Below are positions 44,133 to 53,081 of a DNA stretch of 64,000 nucleotides, one piece after another. The position numbers were made by a program, and so were the translations under genes. A model generated the notes under the pieces. That model ran no database searches and was not told where the DNA came from. It worked only from the letters and a program-made list of their open reading frames with translations. Source of the DNA: Campylobacter fetus subsp. fetus. GTDB taxonomy: Bacteria; Campylobacterota; Campylobacteria; Campylobacterales; Campylobacteraceae. The DNA is taken from assembly GCF_900475935.1 (NCBI RefSeq), contig NZ_LS483431.1, positions 248,001 to 312,000 on the forward strand, read 5' to 3'. The stretch's first letter is position 1. Each line of letters starts with the position of its first letter.

Positions 44133-44972
44133 ATGATTAAATTTAGTAATTCGGAGCTAGAAGAACTTGTAAAAAGCGATATTCCCTTTAACGATCTTAC
44201 CACCGAGCTTATGGAAGTTCAAGCAAAAGCTAAACTTTGCATAATTACTAGAGAAGATATCACGCTTAGTTGTTTAGACGCGGTGAGTCAAATTTGCAAG
44301 GTAAGAGAGCTTGAGTTTTATTCGAATTTTAAAAACTCTATGCAAGCTAGAAGCGGCACTCAAATTTTAAGCGTGATCGGAGATTTTAACACTCTTCACG
44401 CTACATATAAAACTATTCAAAATTTACTTGAGTATGCTTGTGGTATCGCAACTAGCGCAAATTTGATGTTAAAAAGCGTAAGAGAAATTAGTCAAAACTG
44501 TGAAATTTTAGTTACTAGAAAAGTTTTTCCGTTTGCAAAAAAACTCTGCTTAAAAGCGGCGCTTGAAGGTGGAGCAAAAGTGCATAGACTGGGGCTTAGC
44601 GACACTGTTTTGTTTTTTGAAAATCATACAAATGCTTATATAAATTTAGATGAGTTTTTATCTGATATCTCTAAATTTAAAAATAGACTTTGCGAGAGAA
44701 AAATCATCGTCGAAGCTAGTGATTTAGAATTTGCAAAAGCTGCTTTAAAAGCCGGAAGCGACGGTGTTCAGTGTGATAAAATGAGCGTGGACGAAGTTCA
44801 AAACTTAGTAGAGTTTAAAAACGCGAATTTCCCGAATTCTATCATTTTAGCTGCTGGGGGTATAAATGAGTCAAACGCCGCGCAGTACACAAAAACAGGC
44901 ATAAACGCCATAGTAACAAGTGCAGTTTATAAAGGCGTTGCAAATTTAGGAGCTAGAATAACTCTTTTATGA
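44133..44972 (+). CDS. ModD-like quinolinate phosphoribosyltransferase-family protein
   Basis: A 279-residue protein of the NadC superfamily. The N-terminus (DIPFNDLTTELMEVQAKAKL) and the C-terminal barrel (IIVEASDLEFAKAALKAGSD, VQCDKMSVDEV, IILAAGGINESNAAQYTKTG) match ModD, a NadC paralogue usually found beside molybdate transporters. No molybdate genes are nearby. It could alternatively be a divergent NadC. GTG 44121 and ATG 44124 are in frame; the ATG at 44133 fits the family start best. The last 4 nt overlap the next gene. Confidence 0.72.
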   Translation: MIKFSNSELEELVKSDIPFNDLTTELMEVQAKAKLCIITREDITLSCLDAVSQICKVRELEFYSNFKNSMQARSGTQILSVIGDFNTLHATYKTIQNLLEYACGIATSANLMLKSVREISQNCEILVTRKVFPFAKKLCLKAALEGGAKVHRLGLSDTVLFFENHTNAYINLDEFLSDISKFKNRLCERKIIVEASDLEFAKAALKAGSDGVQCDKMSVDEVQNLVEFKNANFPNSIILAAGGINESNAAQYTKTGINAIVTSAVYKGVANLGARITLL

Positions 44973-45391
44973 TTTATTTAGCACAAACCGATACGACGGC
45001 CGGATTTTTAAGCCAAAACTTAGAAGAGTTAAATAAGCTTAAAAATCGTCCATTAGATCAGCCTTGTCTTATTTGCGTAAGTAAATTTGAAATGTTGAAA
45101 AACTTTACTCGCGTGCCGTGTAAATTCAAAAATCTTGTACGAAGAGCTAAGAAAACTACGTTCATATATCCAAACACGAAAGCAATAAGAGTTATAAAAG
45201 ATCATCCTCATTCAAAATTTCTTGATGAGCTTGGTTGGGCGTATTCAAGTAGTGCAAATATCCATGGACAAAAATTTGATTTACAATATGCTAAGAGTAG
45301 TTGTGATGTCATGGTAGGTGAAGTTTTTAGTGAAACTAAGCCATCTAATATATATAAATTATCTAAATGTTCTATAAAAAAAATTAGATAA
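44969..45391 (+). CDS. short Sua5/YrdC-domain protein
   Basis: A 140-residue protein with the start of a YrdC fold (MIYLAQTDTTAGFLSQN, compare PTDT in TsaC; then LKNRPLDQPCLICVS). It ends soon after GWAYSSSANIHGQKFD, where full TsaC/Sua5 proteins continue. YrdC proteins make threonylcarbamoyl-AMP for the t6A tRNA modification. The lysine/arginine pair (KNRP) expected at the nucleotide site is present. It is shorter than most TsaC proteins and may be a paralogue rather than the essential enzyme. It is coupled to the ModD-like gene by ATGA. Confidence 0.65.
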   Translation: MIYLAQTDTTAGFLSQNLEELNKLKNRPLDQPCLICVSKFEMLKNFTRVPCKFKNLVRRAKKTTFIYPNTKAIRVIKDHPHSKFLDELGWAYSSSANIHGQKFDLQYAKSSCDVMVGEVFSETKPSNIYKLSKCSIKKIR

Positions 45392-45492
45392 TATTATAAT
45401 ATAATTATTTTTTTATTGTAATTTTATTATTTTTACTTCATTATTATTTTGCAATCTTACTATTTATGAAAATTAACTAGAAAGGGTAGAAG

Positions 45493-46413
45493 ATGTTTGG
45501 AAAAAGCAAACAAATTCAACAAACAGATACACACTGTACGGAGTTGCAAGATATATTAAGAGCCATTAAACATACGATGGCTGTTATAGAATTTTCAACA
45601 GAGGGAATTATAATCGACGCAAACGAAAACTTCTTGCGTACGATGGGTTATACTTTGGACGAGATTAAAGACAAGCATCATAGTATGCTTTGTGATTCTA
45701 ACTTTTCTAACTCTAAAGAATATGTGGGATTTTGGACTAAATTAAGAAACGGAGAGTTCCAATCTGGAAAATACGTCAGATATGGTAAGGGTGGAAAAGT
45801 CGTATATTTAGAAGCTAGTTATAATCCTGTTAGAAATGAAGATGGAAAGATATATAAAGTAATTAAATTTGCTACTGATATAAGCGAACAAGTAATCAAA
45901 GATCAAGAAAAATTAAAACTAATTAGTGATTTGGCAGATAAAAATGATAATCTTACTCAAGATGGAGATAGAGTTATAGAAAATACAGTGTCAAACGTAC
46001 AAAATATAGCAGATATGATGTCTCAAAGTAGTACTTTAGTAGCGTCGCTTAATCAACAATCAGATGAAATCAAATCTATCATTCAAACAATTAGCGATAT
46101 CGCGGATCAGACAAATTTATTAGCGTTAAATGCGGCTATAGAAGCTGCAAGAGCCGGAGACCACGGACGCGGATTTGCTGTTGTTGCCGATGAAGTCAGA
46201 AGTTTGGCCGAAAGAACAGAACACTCTGTAAGCGAGATATCAACTACTATTAGTTCTATTAGAGATGTTACTTCACAAGTGGTTCAAAGTATAAAAGATG
46301 GATTAGAAGATGTAAATCAAAGCGTCGAATTAGCTAAAGAGGCTAAAGATTGTATGCAAAAAATCAGAGCAAGTTCGGCAGAAGTGGCTAACGCAATGTC
46401 TCAAGGAGTTTAA
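45493..46413 (+). CDS. soluble PAS-domain methyl-accepting chemotaxis protein
   Basis: A 306-residue cytoplasmic chemoreceptor. An N-terminal PAS domain ([53 protein letters not shown]) is joined directly to a receptor signalling domain, whose hairpin tip is [20 protein letters not shown] followed by [20 protein letters not shown]. No membrane helix or HAMP domain is present. The PAS pocket may bind haem, flavin or a ligand, giving an energy- or redox-sensing receptor. It is preceded by GAAAGGG as ribosome site and followed by a strong hairpin. Confidence 0.88.
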   Translation: MFGKSKQIQQTDTHCTELQDILRAIKHTMAVIEFSTEGIIIDANENFLRTMGYTLDEIKDKHHSMLCDSNFSNSKEYVGFWTKLRNGEFQSGKYVRYGKGGKVVYLEASYNPVRNEDGKIYKVIKFATDISEQVIKDQEKLKLISDLADKNDNLTQDGDRVIENTVSNVQNIADMMSQSSTLVASLNQQSDEIKSIIQTISDIADQTNLLALNAAIEAARAGDHGRGFAVVADEVRSLAERTEHSVSEISTTISSIRDVTSQVVQSIKDGLEDVNQSVELAKEAKDCMQKIRASSAEVANAMSQGV

Positions 46414-46436
46414 AGAACCTTTTTAGGTTCTTTAAA
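46409..46436. terminator. bidirectional hairpin after the chemoreceptor
   Basis: A perfect 12-bp inverted repeat TTTAAAGAACCT / AGGTTCTTTAAA with a TTTT loop; it contains the chemoreceptor stop codon. The A- and T-rich arms suit termination of both this gene and the convergent gene ending at 46440. Confidence 0.7.
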
Positions 46437-46439
46437 TAT

Positions 46440-47324
46440 TTAAGAAATATCGTCTTTGACTATTTTTTCTATTATTCCAAATTTAATTAATCCGACTCTA
46501 TTTTTTCCTGCTTGTAAAAATGCTACGCTATCATTCGGTTTTACTTTAAATATTTTAGATTTTATTTTCAGCTTTTTTCGTCTTCCAAATAGTGAATTTA
46601 TAAAACTTATAGGCTTTTTTCTATTCCAATTTAATTCGTGATTTACTCTAAAATGTTTTGGAAGTCTTGTTTTTTTACCGTTTATCACGAAGTATCTGAT
46701 GCTTCCAGTAAGTACGCTTCCTCCATAGAGATGCAGTCTAGACCAGACCGTGAGCGAACTTAGAATTTCTACTAATTTTTGACTATTTGGATCGGGTTTT
46801 TTAAATTTAAAAAACCTATCTCGTCTATTTAAACTATGTAAAAACTCCCTACTTTTTTTGATATATATATTGTTTTTAAATCCAGAATCAAACTTTAAAT
46901 TCGAACTCATAAAAACAACTTGCGGATATATCTCATAGCCGCTTAAATCAAAGCCTGAAGATCTTAGATGATTTACAAAAAACGTTGTATTTCTAAGTAA
47001 TTTTTTAAGCGGATTTGAATGATTTATAATTTTTTGCTTATTTATTTGTATCCATTCATCATTTTCATTTATACTTACTGTTCCAGACCAGTTTTTTATC
47101 TCTATAAGATATATTTTTTTGCCATCAAGTATGATGAAATCTATCTCGTGCAGACTTGCTAAACAATCTTTTATTCTTTTATTTTTAAATACGCATATTC
47201 TTTTTATTTTGCTTAGTTCTATCGCAAATTCGCTCTCAGCCAAGCTTCCAGCTACGCTGCTTAAATCAGGTGTCGTTTTTGTAGGATTTGCTAGAAGCTT
47301 AAAGTTTTGCCAAAAATTAAGCAT
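46440..47324 (-). CDS. NERD-domain (nuclease-related) protein
   Basis: A 294-residue protein. Residues about 25-130 match the nuclease-related NERD domain: AGSLAESEFAIELSKIKR, LHEIDFIILDGKKIYLIEIK with the D-ExK residues, then NWSGTVSINENDEWIQ. The C-terminal 150 residues are basic and unrecognised (FRVNHELNWNRKKPISFINS, GRRKKLKIKSK). The domain is linked to DNA processing in other proteins, but the activity here is unproven. It overlaps the ThiF-family gene by 8 nt and is the last gene of the minus-strand group. Confidence 0.72.
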   Translation of the reverse strand: MLNFWQNFKLLANPTKTTPDLSSVAGSLAESEFAIELSKIKRICVFKNKRIKDCLASLHEIDFIILDGKKIYLIEIKNWSGTVSINENDEWIQINKQKIINHSNPLKKLLRNTTFFVNHLRSSGFDLSGYEIYPQVVFMSSNLKFDSGFKNNIYIKKSREFLHSLNRRDRFFKFKKPDPNSQKLVEILSSLTVWSRLHLYGGSVLTGSIRYFVINGKKTRLPKHFRVNHELNWNRKKPISFINSLFGRRKKLKIKSKIFKVKPNDSVAFLQAGKNRVGLIKFGIIEKIVKDDIS

Positions 47325-47964
47325 GAGTTATCTTTTGTACGCAAAGACTAGCTAAATTTAATCCAAAACTCGCAGTTACGCCTATAAAACTTCCAAGATC
47401 TTTGCAATTTGGCATTTCGGTAGAAAAAACAACTTTGTAGTCGTTTTTAAATCCGGCTTTTTTTAGCTCGTATCTTATTTTTCTAGCAAACGGATCATTT
47501 GTTGTTTTCCAAATACTCGCTACTTGTATTCTTGTAGGGTCGAGTCTTTTTGCTCCTCCCATTGAGCTAAGCAGTTTTTTATGACATTTTTTTGCTATTT
47601 CTACTTTGGCTGGAACATCATCTATGCAGTCTATAACAACATCAAATTTAGAAAAATCGAATTCCTCTACAATCTCTTTTGTAAGTTTTAAATTCAACCC
47701 TAAAATACCTGGATATAGCCTAGTAAATACGTCCGCTTTTAGCTCTCCTACAAACTGGCTTCCTATTTGGCGGTTTTGATTTGTTATATCAAATTTATCG
47801 CAGTCTATAACTGTTAAATTTACTACTCCGCTTCTATACAGCGCGTCTATACATACCCCGCCTACACCGCCACAGCCGCACACAAGAACTTTTGCTTTGC
47901 TTAATTTTTCAAAATTATCTCCAAAGAGCCATCTTGCTCTTGTAAATCTATCATTAATCTGCAT
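47317..47964 (-). CDS. tcdA: ThiF/MoeB-family protein, TcdA-like tRNA t6A cyclase
   Basis: A 215-residue E1-like enzyme with the ATP-binding motif VLVCGCGGVGGVCIDALYRS, DKFDITNQNRQIGS, VVIDCIDDVPAKVEIAKKC and a C-terminal SFGLNLASLCVQKI. The absence of the long C-terminal extensions of MoeB and the sequence IQVASIWKTTNDPFARKIRY suit TcdA (CsdL), which dehydrates t6A37 in tRNA to its cyclic form. The preferred start is MQINDRFTRARWLFG at 47964; an in-frame ATG at 47976 adds four residues. It overlaps or abuts surE. Confidence 0.8.
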   Translation of the reverse strand: MQINDRFTRARWLFGDNFEKLSKAKVLVCGCGGVGGVCIDALYRSGVVNLTVIDCDKFDITNQNRQIGSQFVGELKADVFTRLYPGILGLNLKLTKEIVEEFDFSKFDVVIDCIDDVPAKVEIAKKCHKKLLSSMGGAKRLDPTRIQVASIWKTTNDPFARKIRYELKKAGFKNDYKVVFSTEMPNCKDLGSFIGVTASFGLNLASLCVQKITHA

Positions 47965-47966
47965 TA

Positions 47967-48737
47967 TTATATCCAACTCTTTAGTCTATTTATACTATGA
48001 TGAGCGGTCATATCAAGCTTTATGGGAGTTAGTGACGCGTATCCGTCAAAAGTAACGGCTAAATCACATTCGTTATCATTTTCTTTAAGGTAATGTATAT
48101 TCGGCGTTCCTAACCAGTAATACTCTAACCCTCTTGGATTTCTATGAAGTTCGGCGTTTGTGTTGTACGCCTGATGACCTGCTGGGACTATTTTTAGCCC
48201 TTTGTACTCATTTTTTGGAACTGCTGGAATATTTAAATTTAAAAACTCTCTGCCACTTAGCGGGAAACCATTTTCAAATATGTTTTTTACTATATCAGCA
48301 CTGATCTCACAAGCTAAATCAAAACCGTATTTATCTATGCTATCGTTTTTATATAAAAGAGATATCGCCATAGACGCCACGCCTTGCAAAGTACCTTCCA
48401 TAGCGCCTCCGCAAGTTCCTGAATACGTGATATCTTCGCCTAAATTTGCGCCGTGATTTATACCACTTATTATAAGATCTGGTTTTTTGTGTTTATACAT
48501 AGTTTCAAGCGCAAGATATATGCAGTCGCTCGGCGTTGCGTCATCAAGCTTAAAAAAACCGTCATCAAGCTGGATAAATCTGAGTGGGCGAGTTAATGTT
48601 ATAGAGTGTGCGCAAGCTGATTTTTCACTGCTTGGAGCGACTACCGTTACTTTTGCGATGTCTTTTAAAGCGTTTCTTAAAGCTCTAATTCCTAAAGCTT
48701 CAAAACCGTCATCGTTTGTTATTAAAATTTCTTTCAA
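47967..48737 (-). CDS. surE: 5'/3'-nucleotidase SurE
   Basis: A 256-residue metal-dependent survival nucleotidase. The acidic metal site is in EILITNDDGFEALGI, followed by VTVVAPSSEKSACAHSITLT, ISGINHGANLGEDITYSGTC and GTLQGVASMAISL, all diagnostic. The tail (TAHHSINRLKSWI) is complete. It is divergent from lpxB, with about 78 nt between the start codons. Confidence 0.95.
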   Translation of the reverse strand: MKEILITNDDGFEALGIRALRNALKDIAKVTVVAPSSEKSACAHSITLTRPLRFIQLDDGFFKLDDATPSDCIYLALETMYKHKKPDLIISGINHGANLGEDITYSGTCGGAMEGTLQGVASMAISLLYKNDSIDKYGFDLACEISADIVKNIFENGFPLSGREFLNLNIPAVPKNEYKGLKIVPAGHQAYNTNAELHRNPRGLEYYWLGTPNIHYLKENDNECDLAVTFDGYASLTPIKLDMTAHHSINRLKSWI

Positions 48738-48784
48738 ATTTGACCCCTTTGCATTAATTTTATCCGAACTTTTTAAATTTTTGA

Positions 48785-48790
48785 TATAAT
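48785..48790 (+). promoter_or_regulatory. putative -10 element for lpxB
   Basis: TATAAT 31 nt before the ATG at 48816, in the spacer shared with the divergent surE promoter. Confidence 0.45.
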
Positions 48791-48815
48791 GAAATAAAAA
48801 GATAGGATGCCTTTT

Positions 48816-49847
48816 ATGAAAATTTTAGTTTCTTGCCTTGAAGCTTCAGCAAATTTACATTTAGAAGAGGTTTTAAAATATCTTGGCGATACTGAAATTT
48901 GCGGAATTTTCGATAAAAAATTCGGTGAATCGCTTTATGATAGTAAAGAGTTTTCAGCTATGGGGTTTGTAGAGATTTTACCATTGATTTTTAAGGCTAA
49001 AAAAGCTTTAAAACAGATGGTTAAACTTGCTAAAAACTGCGATAAAGTTTTATTGATCGATAGCCCTGCGTTTAACCTACCTTTAGCAAAAGCCATAAAA
49101 GAAGCTGGGCTAAAATGCAAGGTAACTTACTACATACTTCCTCAAGTCTGGGCGTGGAAAAGAGGACGCGCGGCTAAAGTAGAAAAATACTGCGATAATT
49201 TAGCTTCTATCTTGCCTTTTGATGCTTCGTTTTATTCGCGCTCATATTATGTAGGTCATCCTTTGCTTGATGAGATAAAAGTACAAAAAAAAGAGCTTTT
49301 AAATAGCGGAGTTATAGCATTTTTACCCGGCTCAAGAAAGTCTGAGATAACTAGACTTATGCCTATATACAAAGAGGTTGCGTCAAGCCTAAACAATAAA
49401 AAGCTTCTAGTAGTACCACTGAATTTAAAGAATGATATAGATGAAATTTATGGAGACGTGAGCGAATTCCAAATAATTTTTGACACTCACGCAGCTCTTT
49501 TACAAAGCGAATTTGCCTTTGTTTGTTCGGGAACCGCTACTCTTGAAGCGGCTCTTATAGGAACTCCGTTTGTGCTTTGTTATAAAGCAAAATCGATTGA
49601 TATATGGATTGCTAGAAAACTCGTAAAACTAAAACACGTCGGCCTTGCAAATATAATGTTCGATTTTATGGATAAAGAAGCACTAAATGTCGAGTTGATC
49701 CAAGAGCAAGTTAGCAAAAAAGCTTTACTTGATGAGTATAAAAATTGTGATAGAAGTAAGTTTTTAGGAGCTTGTGGTGAGCTTAGAAGCTATTTAAAAC
49801 ACGGAAGCGCTAAAATAGTCGCTGATATGGTTTTAAGCCAAAATTAG
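48816..49847 (+). CDS. lpxB: lipid-A-disaccharide synthase LpxB
   Basis: A 343-residue glycosyltransferase joining UDP-diacylglucosamine and lipid X. It starts MKILVSCLEASANLHLEEVL. Further motifs are LIDSPAFNLPLAKAIKEAG, YYILPQVWAWKRGRAAKVEK, IAFLPGSRKSEITRLMPI and FVCSGTATLEAALIGTPFVL. An ATG at 48807 would add three residues, but TAGGA is better spaced for 48816. The gene begins a long co-directional series; an LpxH-like phosphoesterase that would make its substrate is three genes on. Confidence 0.93.
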   Translation: MKILVSCLEASANLHLEEVLKYLGDTEICGIFDKKFGESLYDSKEFSAMGFVEILPLIFKAKKALKQMVKLAKNCDKVLLIDSPAFNLPLAKAIKEAGLKCKVTYYILPQVWAWKRGRAAKVEKYCDNLASILPFDASFYSRSYYVGHPLLDEIKVQKKELLNSGVIAFLPGSRKSEITRLMPIYKEVASSLNNKKLLVVPLNLKNDIDEIYGDVSEFQIIFDTHAALLQSEFAFVCSGTATLEAALIGTPFVLCYKAKSIDIWIARKLVKLKHVGLANIMFDFMDKEALNVELIQEQVSKKALLDEYKNCDRSKFLGACGELRSYLKHGSAKIVADMVLSQN

Positions 49848-49883
49848 ATAAAATCATTAAAAAATGGGTTCAAAGGAGACAAA

Positions 49884-50369
49884 ATGACAGAGCCGATGAC
49901 GCTATATGGTTATGAAAAATTATCATCTGAGTTAAAGGATCTAAAACTCGTCCAAAGACCAGCCATCGTTGAAGAGATCGATATCGCAAGAAGCCATGGA
50001 GATCTAAAAGAGAACGCCGAGTATCACGCCGCAAGAGAGAAGCAGGCTTTCATAGAAAACCGCATAGCCGAGCTTAGCGATATATTAAGCAGAGCAAAGG
50101 TGATAAACCCGAGCGAATACGAACACGACAGAGTAAAATTTGGATCTACTATCACCATAATGGACGTTGATACCGAGTTAGAAACGACTTATACTATAGT
50201 AGGAATCAGCGAAAGCAATCTTGAAAGGGGTCTTATAAGTATCAATACGCCTCTTGCAAAACAGTTAATCGGTAAAAGTGAGGGCGATAATGTAACTTTA
50301 AGCTTACCAAATGGAATAAGCGAGATAGAGATAGTTTCGGTATGCTATAAACCGATCAAATTTGATTAA
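49884..50369 (+). CDS. greA: transcription elongation factor GreA
   Basis: A 161-residue factor that rescues backtracked RNA polymerase. The N-terminal coiled coil has the acidic tip [20 protein letters not shown], and the C-terminal FKBP-like domain has [20 protein letters not shown] and [18 protein letters not shown] strong AAAGGAG precedes the ATG. It follows lpxB and precedes argC by a few bases. Confidence 0.97.
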   Translation: MTEPMTLYGYEKLSSELKDLKLVQRPAIVEEIDIARSHGDLKENAEYHAAREKQAFIENRIAELSDILSRAKVINPSEYEHDRVKFGSTITIMDVDTELETTYTIVGISESNLERGLISINTPLAKQLIGKSEGDNVTLSLPNGISEIEIVSVCYKPIKFD

Positions 50370-50377
50370 GGTTGAAG

Positions 50378-51406
50378 ATGAAAATAAGCGTCGGCATAAT
50401 AGGAATCAGTGGATATACCGGACTTGAATTAGTAAAGCTTTTGATAAATCATCCAAATTTTGAGCTAGTTTATGCAGGAGCAACTAGCCAAAATGAGCTT
50501 GAAGATCTGTTTCCAAGTCTTAAAAACGTGCTAAATTTAAAAGTCGAAGTCGCAGATACAAATGAAGTAAAAAAGCGTTGTAAACTTGTATTTTTAGCAC
50601 TTCCGCATACTGAAGGTATGAAGATAGTAAAAGAGCTAAAAGGCTCAGACGTAAAGATAGTTGATCTTTCTGCTGATTACCGCGTGAGCTTAGAAAATTA
50701 TGAAAAAAATTACTGTCCGCATTTGGATAAAAGCGGGTTAAAAGAAGCCGTTTATGGACTAGTAGAGATAAATAGGGACTTGATAAAAACCGCAAATTTG
50801 ATAGCAAATCCGGGATGCTATCCGACTTGTTCGCTTTTAGCTTTACTACCGTTTGTAGATATGCTAGAGCCTAAATTTGGTGTAATGATAGACGCAAAAA
50901 GTGGTCTTAGCGGTGCTGGAAAAGGTCTAAAATCCACTAGCCATTTTGTAAGCGTAAATGAAAATGTAAATGCTTATAGTCCTCTTACTCATAGGCACAG
51001 TGATGAGATAAAAGAGCATCTAAACAAAAACCTCAAAAACGGGTTAAAAGATGATATCGAAATAATGTTCGTGCCGCATTTAGTGCCTCTTACTCGCGGA
51101 ATGTTAGTGAGTAGTTTTTTGCTTCTTAAAGATGAGTTTAAAGATATTGATCCACTACAAATTTTAAGAGATTTTTATAAAAATGAGAAGTTTATCCGCA
51201 TTCGTACCGAACCAGTTAATACGAAATTTGTAAGCGGAACGCATTTTTGCGATATTTTTGCGATAAATAAAAACGGTAAACTCTGGATAAACTCAAGTAT
51301 CGACAATCTTCTTCGCGGCGCTTCTAGTCAAGCTTTGGCAAATGCAAATTTGATGTTTGGGTTTGATGAGAGTTTAGGACTTCCTTTTGTCGGCAATTCT
51401 ATATGA
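50378..51406 (+). CDS. argC: N-acetyl-gamma-glutamyl-phosphate reductase
   Basis: A 342-residue NADPH enzyme for the third step of arginine synthesis. The Rossmann motif is VGIIGISGYTGLELVKLLI, the catalytic cysteine is in LIANPGCYPTCSLLAL, and GLSGAGKGLKSTSHFVSVNE and VPHLVPLTRGMLVS follow. A TTG at 50372 adds two residues; the ATG at 50378 is preferred. Together with carB in this window it supplies arginine. It overlaps the phosphoesterase by 4 nt. Confidence 0.95.
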   Translation: MKISVGIIGISGYTGLELVKLLINHPNFELVYAGATSQNELEDLFPSLKNVLNLKVEVADTNEVKKRCKLVFLALPHTEGMKIVKELKGSDVKIVDLSADYRVSLENYEKNYCPHLDKSGLKEAVYGLVEINRDLIKTANLIANPGCYPTCSLLALLPFVDMLEPKFGVMIDAKSGLSGAGKGLKSTSHFVSVNENVNAYSPLTHRHSDEIKEHLNKNLKNGLKDDIEIMFVPHLVPLTRGMLVSSFLLLKDEFKDIDPLQILRDFYKNEKFIRIRTEPVNTKFVSGTHFCDIFAINKNGKLWINSSIDNLLRGASSQALANANLMFGFDESLGLPFVGNSI

Positions 51407-52122
51407 AAGAAATTTTAGACGGCGCACTATTTATCGCGGACGCTCACGATAATGCAAATAAAAAAAGCTTTTTAAATTTCCTAAAGGCTTTGAAAAGTGG
51501 AGCTATTCTGGCTCCGCCGCAGCTTTTTATAATGGGAGATATGTTTGATTTTCTTGCTAATACTACGTATTCACAACTATTTTATTCTGAGCAAATAGAG
51601 CTTTTAAATGAGCTTGGTAAAGATATTGATATATATTATTTTGAAGGCAATCACGATTTTAATCTAAAAAATATATTTCCAAATTTAAAAGTATTTGACA
51701 TCTACTCTCAGCCGCAAATTTTTAATGCAAACGGTGAAAAAATAAGTCTTGCTCACGGCGATATATTTTTAAAACCGTTTGAAACTTTTGTTTTAAGATC
51801 TCTTAGAAATAAGATTTTTTTATGGTTGATGGATAAAATAGATGGATTTTTTAAATTTAAAATCTCAAAATCAATTTTAAAAGCACAAGAAAATAAGAAT
51901 CTAAATTATAAAATTATTGATTTTACTTTTGTGATAGGCGCTAAAATTCATAATTATCAAACCTCAAAAATCATCGAAGGTCACTATCACCAAGGTGTAA
52001 ATTTAAAGATTGAAGATAAAATTTATATTAATTTACCTTGTTTTGCGTATGAACAAAGGTATTTTATAGTAGAATACGACCATGAAATAAAATTTCAAAT
52101 CGTAAGGAGCCCAAATGTTTGA
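51403..52122 (+). CDS. metallophosphoesterase, LpxH-like
   Basis: A 239-residue calcineurin-type phosphoesterase. Metal-binding motifs are ADAHDN, MGDMFDFLAN, GNHDFNLKN, LAHGDIFLKP and EGHYHQGVN, in the order expected for UDP-2,3-diacylglucosamine hydrolase, which forms lipid X for LpxB. It is closest in plan to LpxH. Because the canonical DxH at the start reads DAHD, the assignment is moderately firm. It overlaps argC (ATGA) and cheV by 8 nt. Confidence 0.72.
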   Translation: MKEILDGALFIADAHDNANKKSFLNFLKALKSGAILAPPQLFIMGDMFDFLANTTYSQLFYSEQIELLNELGKDIDIYYFEGNHDFNLKNIFPNLKVFDIYSQPQIFNANGEKISLAHGDIFLKPFETFVLRSLRNKIFLWLMDKIDGFFKFKISKSILKAQENKNLNYKIIDFTFVIGAKIHNYQTSKIIEGHYHQGVNLKIEDKIYINLPCFAYEQRYFIVEYDHEIKFQIVRSPNV

Positions 52123-53071
52123 TGATAATATTCTTAAAACGGGTTCGAATGAGATGGAACTTGTTGATTTTCGTATATTTAAGCAAGGCAAAGATAAGGT
52201 CTATGAAGGTATTTATGGAGTGAATGTTGCTAAGGTTAAAGAGATTATCAAAATGCCAAATCTTACCGAACTTCCAGGTGTGCCAGATTATATCGAGGGG
52301 ATTTTTGATCTACGTGGAGTAGTTATCCCTGTTATAAATCTAGCCAAATGGATGAATATAGCAGAACCAAGAGATAACATATTAAAGCCGCGCGTTATAA
52401 TAGCAGAGTTTAGTGATATTTTTATAGGTTTTATTGTTCATGAAGCAAAAAGAATTCGTCGTATAAGCTGGAAAGATATAGAACCGGCAAATTTTGCAGG
52501 TGGTGCAGGAAGCGGAACGCTTGATAAGTCAAAAATAACAGGCGTAACTAGAATCGAAAATGACGAAGTTCTTTTGATTTTGGATTTAGAAAGCATAGTT
52601 GAAGAGCTCGGAATTTATCAGCCAAAAATTGAGATGGAAATCGATGAAATGAGACAATTAAGCGGTATCGCTCTTGTGTTAGATGATAGCTTAACTGCTA
52701 GACGTCTAGTTGGAGACGCTCTTGCTAAGATGGGTCTTAGAGTAGTTGAAGCAAAAGACGGATCTGAAGGAATCGAGAAAATGAATGATCTTTATTCGCT
52801 TTATAAAGATGATTTAGATCAGAATTTAAAAGTCATCATAAGCGATATAGAGATGCCTCAGATGGACGGTTTTCACTTTGCAGCCAGCTTAAAAGAAGAT
52901 AAAAGATTTGCAAATATTCCTATTATCTTTAACTCTTCGCTTAGCAATGAGTTTAGCGAGATTCATGGAAAAGAGGCTGGAGCTGATGGGTATTTGACCA
53001 AATTTAATGCTACACAGCTTTACAAAGAGGTCATTAAAGTTATTGATGCTCATAAAAAATATATTAGTTAA
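52115..53071 (+). CDS. cheV: chemotaxis coupling/response-regulator protein CheV
   Basis: A 318-residue fusion of a CheW-like domain (GVNVAKVKEIIKMPNLTELP, YIEGIFDLRGVVIPVINLAK; about residues 20-170) and a receiver domain (ALVLDDSLTARRLVGDALAK, phosphoacceptor Asp in VIISDIEMPQMDGFHFAASL). CheV couples receptors to CheA and can act as a phosphate sink for adaptation. AAGGAG precedes the ATG. It opens the cheV-cheA-cheW set. Confidence 0.95.
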   Translation: MFDDNILKTGSNEMELVDFRIFKQGKDKVYEGIYGVNVAKVKEIIKMPNLTELPGVPDYIEGIFDLRGVVIPVINLAKWMNIAEPRDNILKPRVIIAEFSDIFIGFIVHEAKRIRRISWKDIEPANFAGGAGSGTLDKSKITGVTRIENDEVLLILDLESIVEELGIYQPKIEMEIDEMRQLSGIALVLDDSLTARRLVGDALAKMGLRVVEAKDGSEGIEKMNDLYSLYKDDLDQNLKVIISDIEMPQMDGFHFAASLKEDKRFANIPIIFNSSLSNEFSEIHGKEAGADGYLTKFNATQLYKEVIKVIDAHKKYIS

Positions 53072-53081
53072 GAGGTGATTT

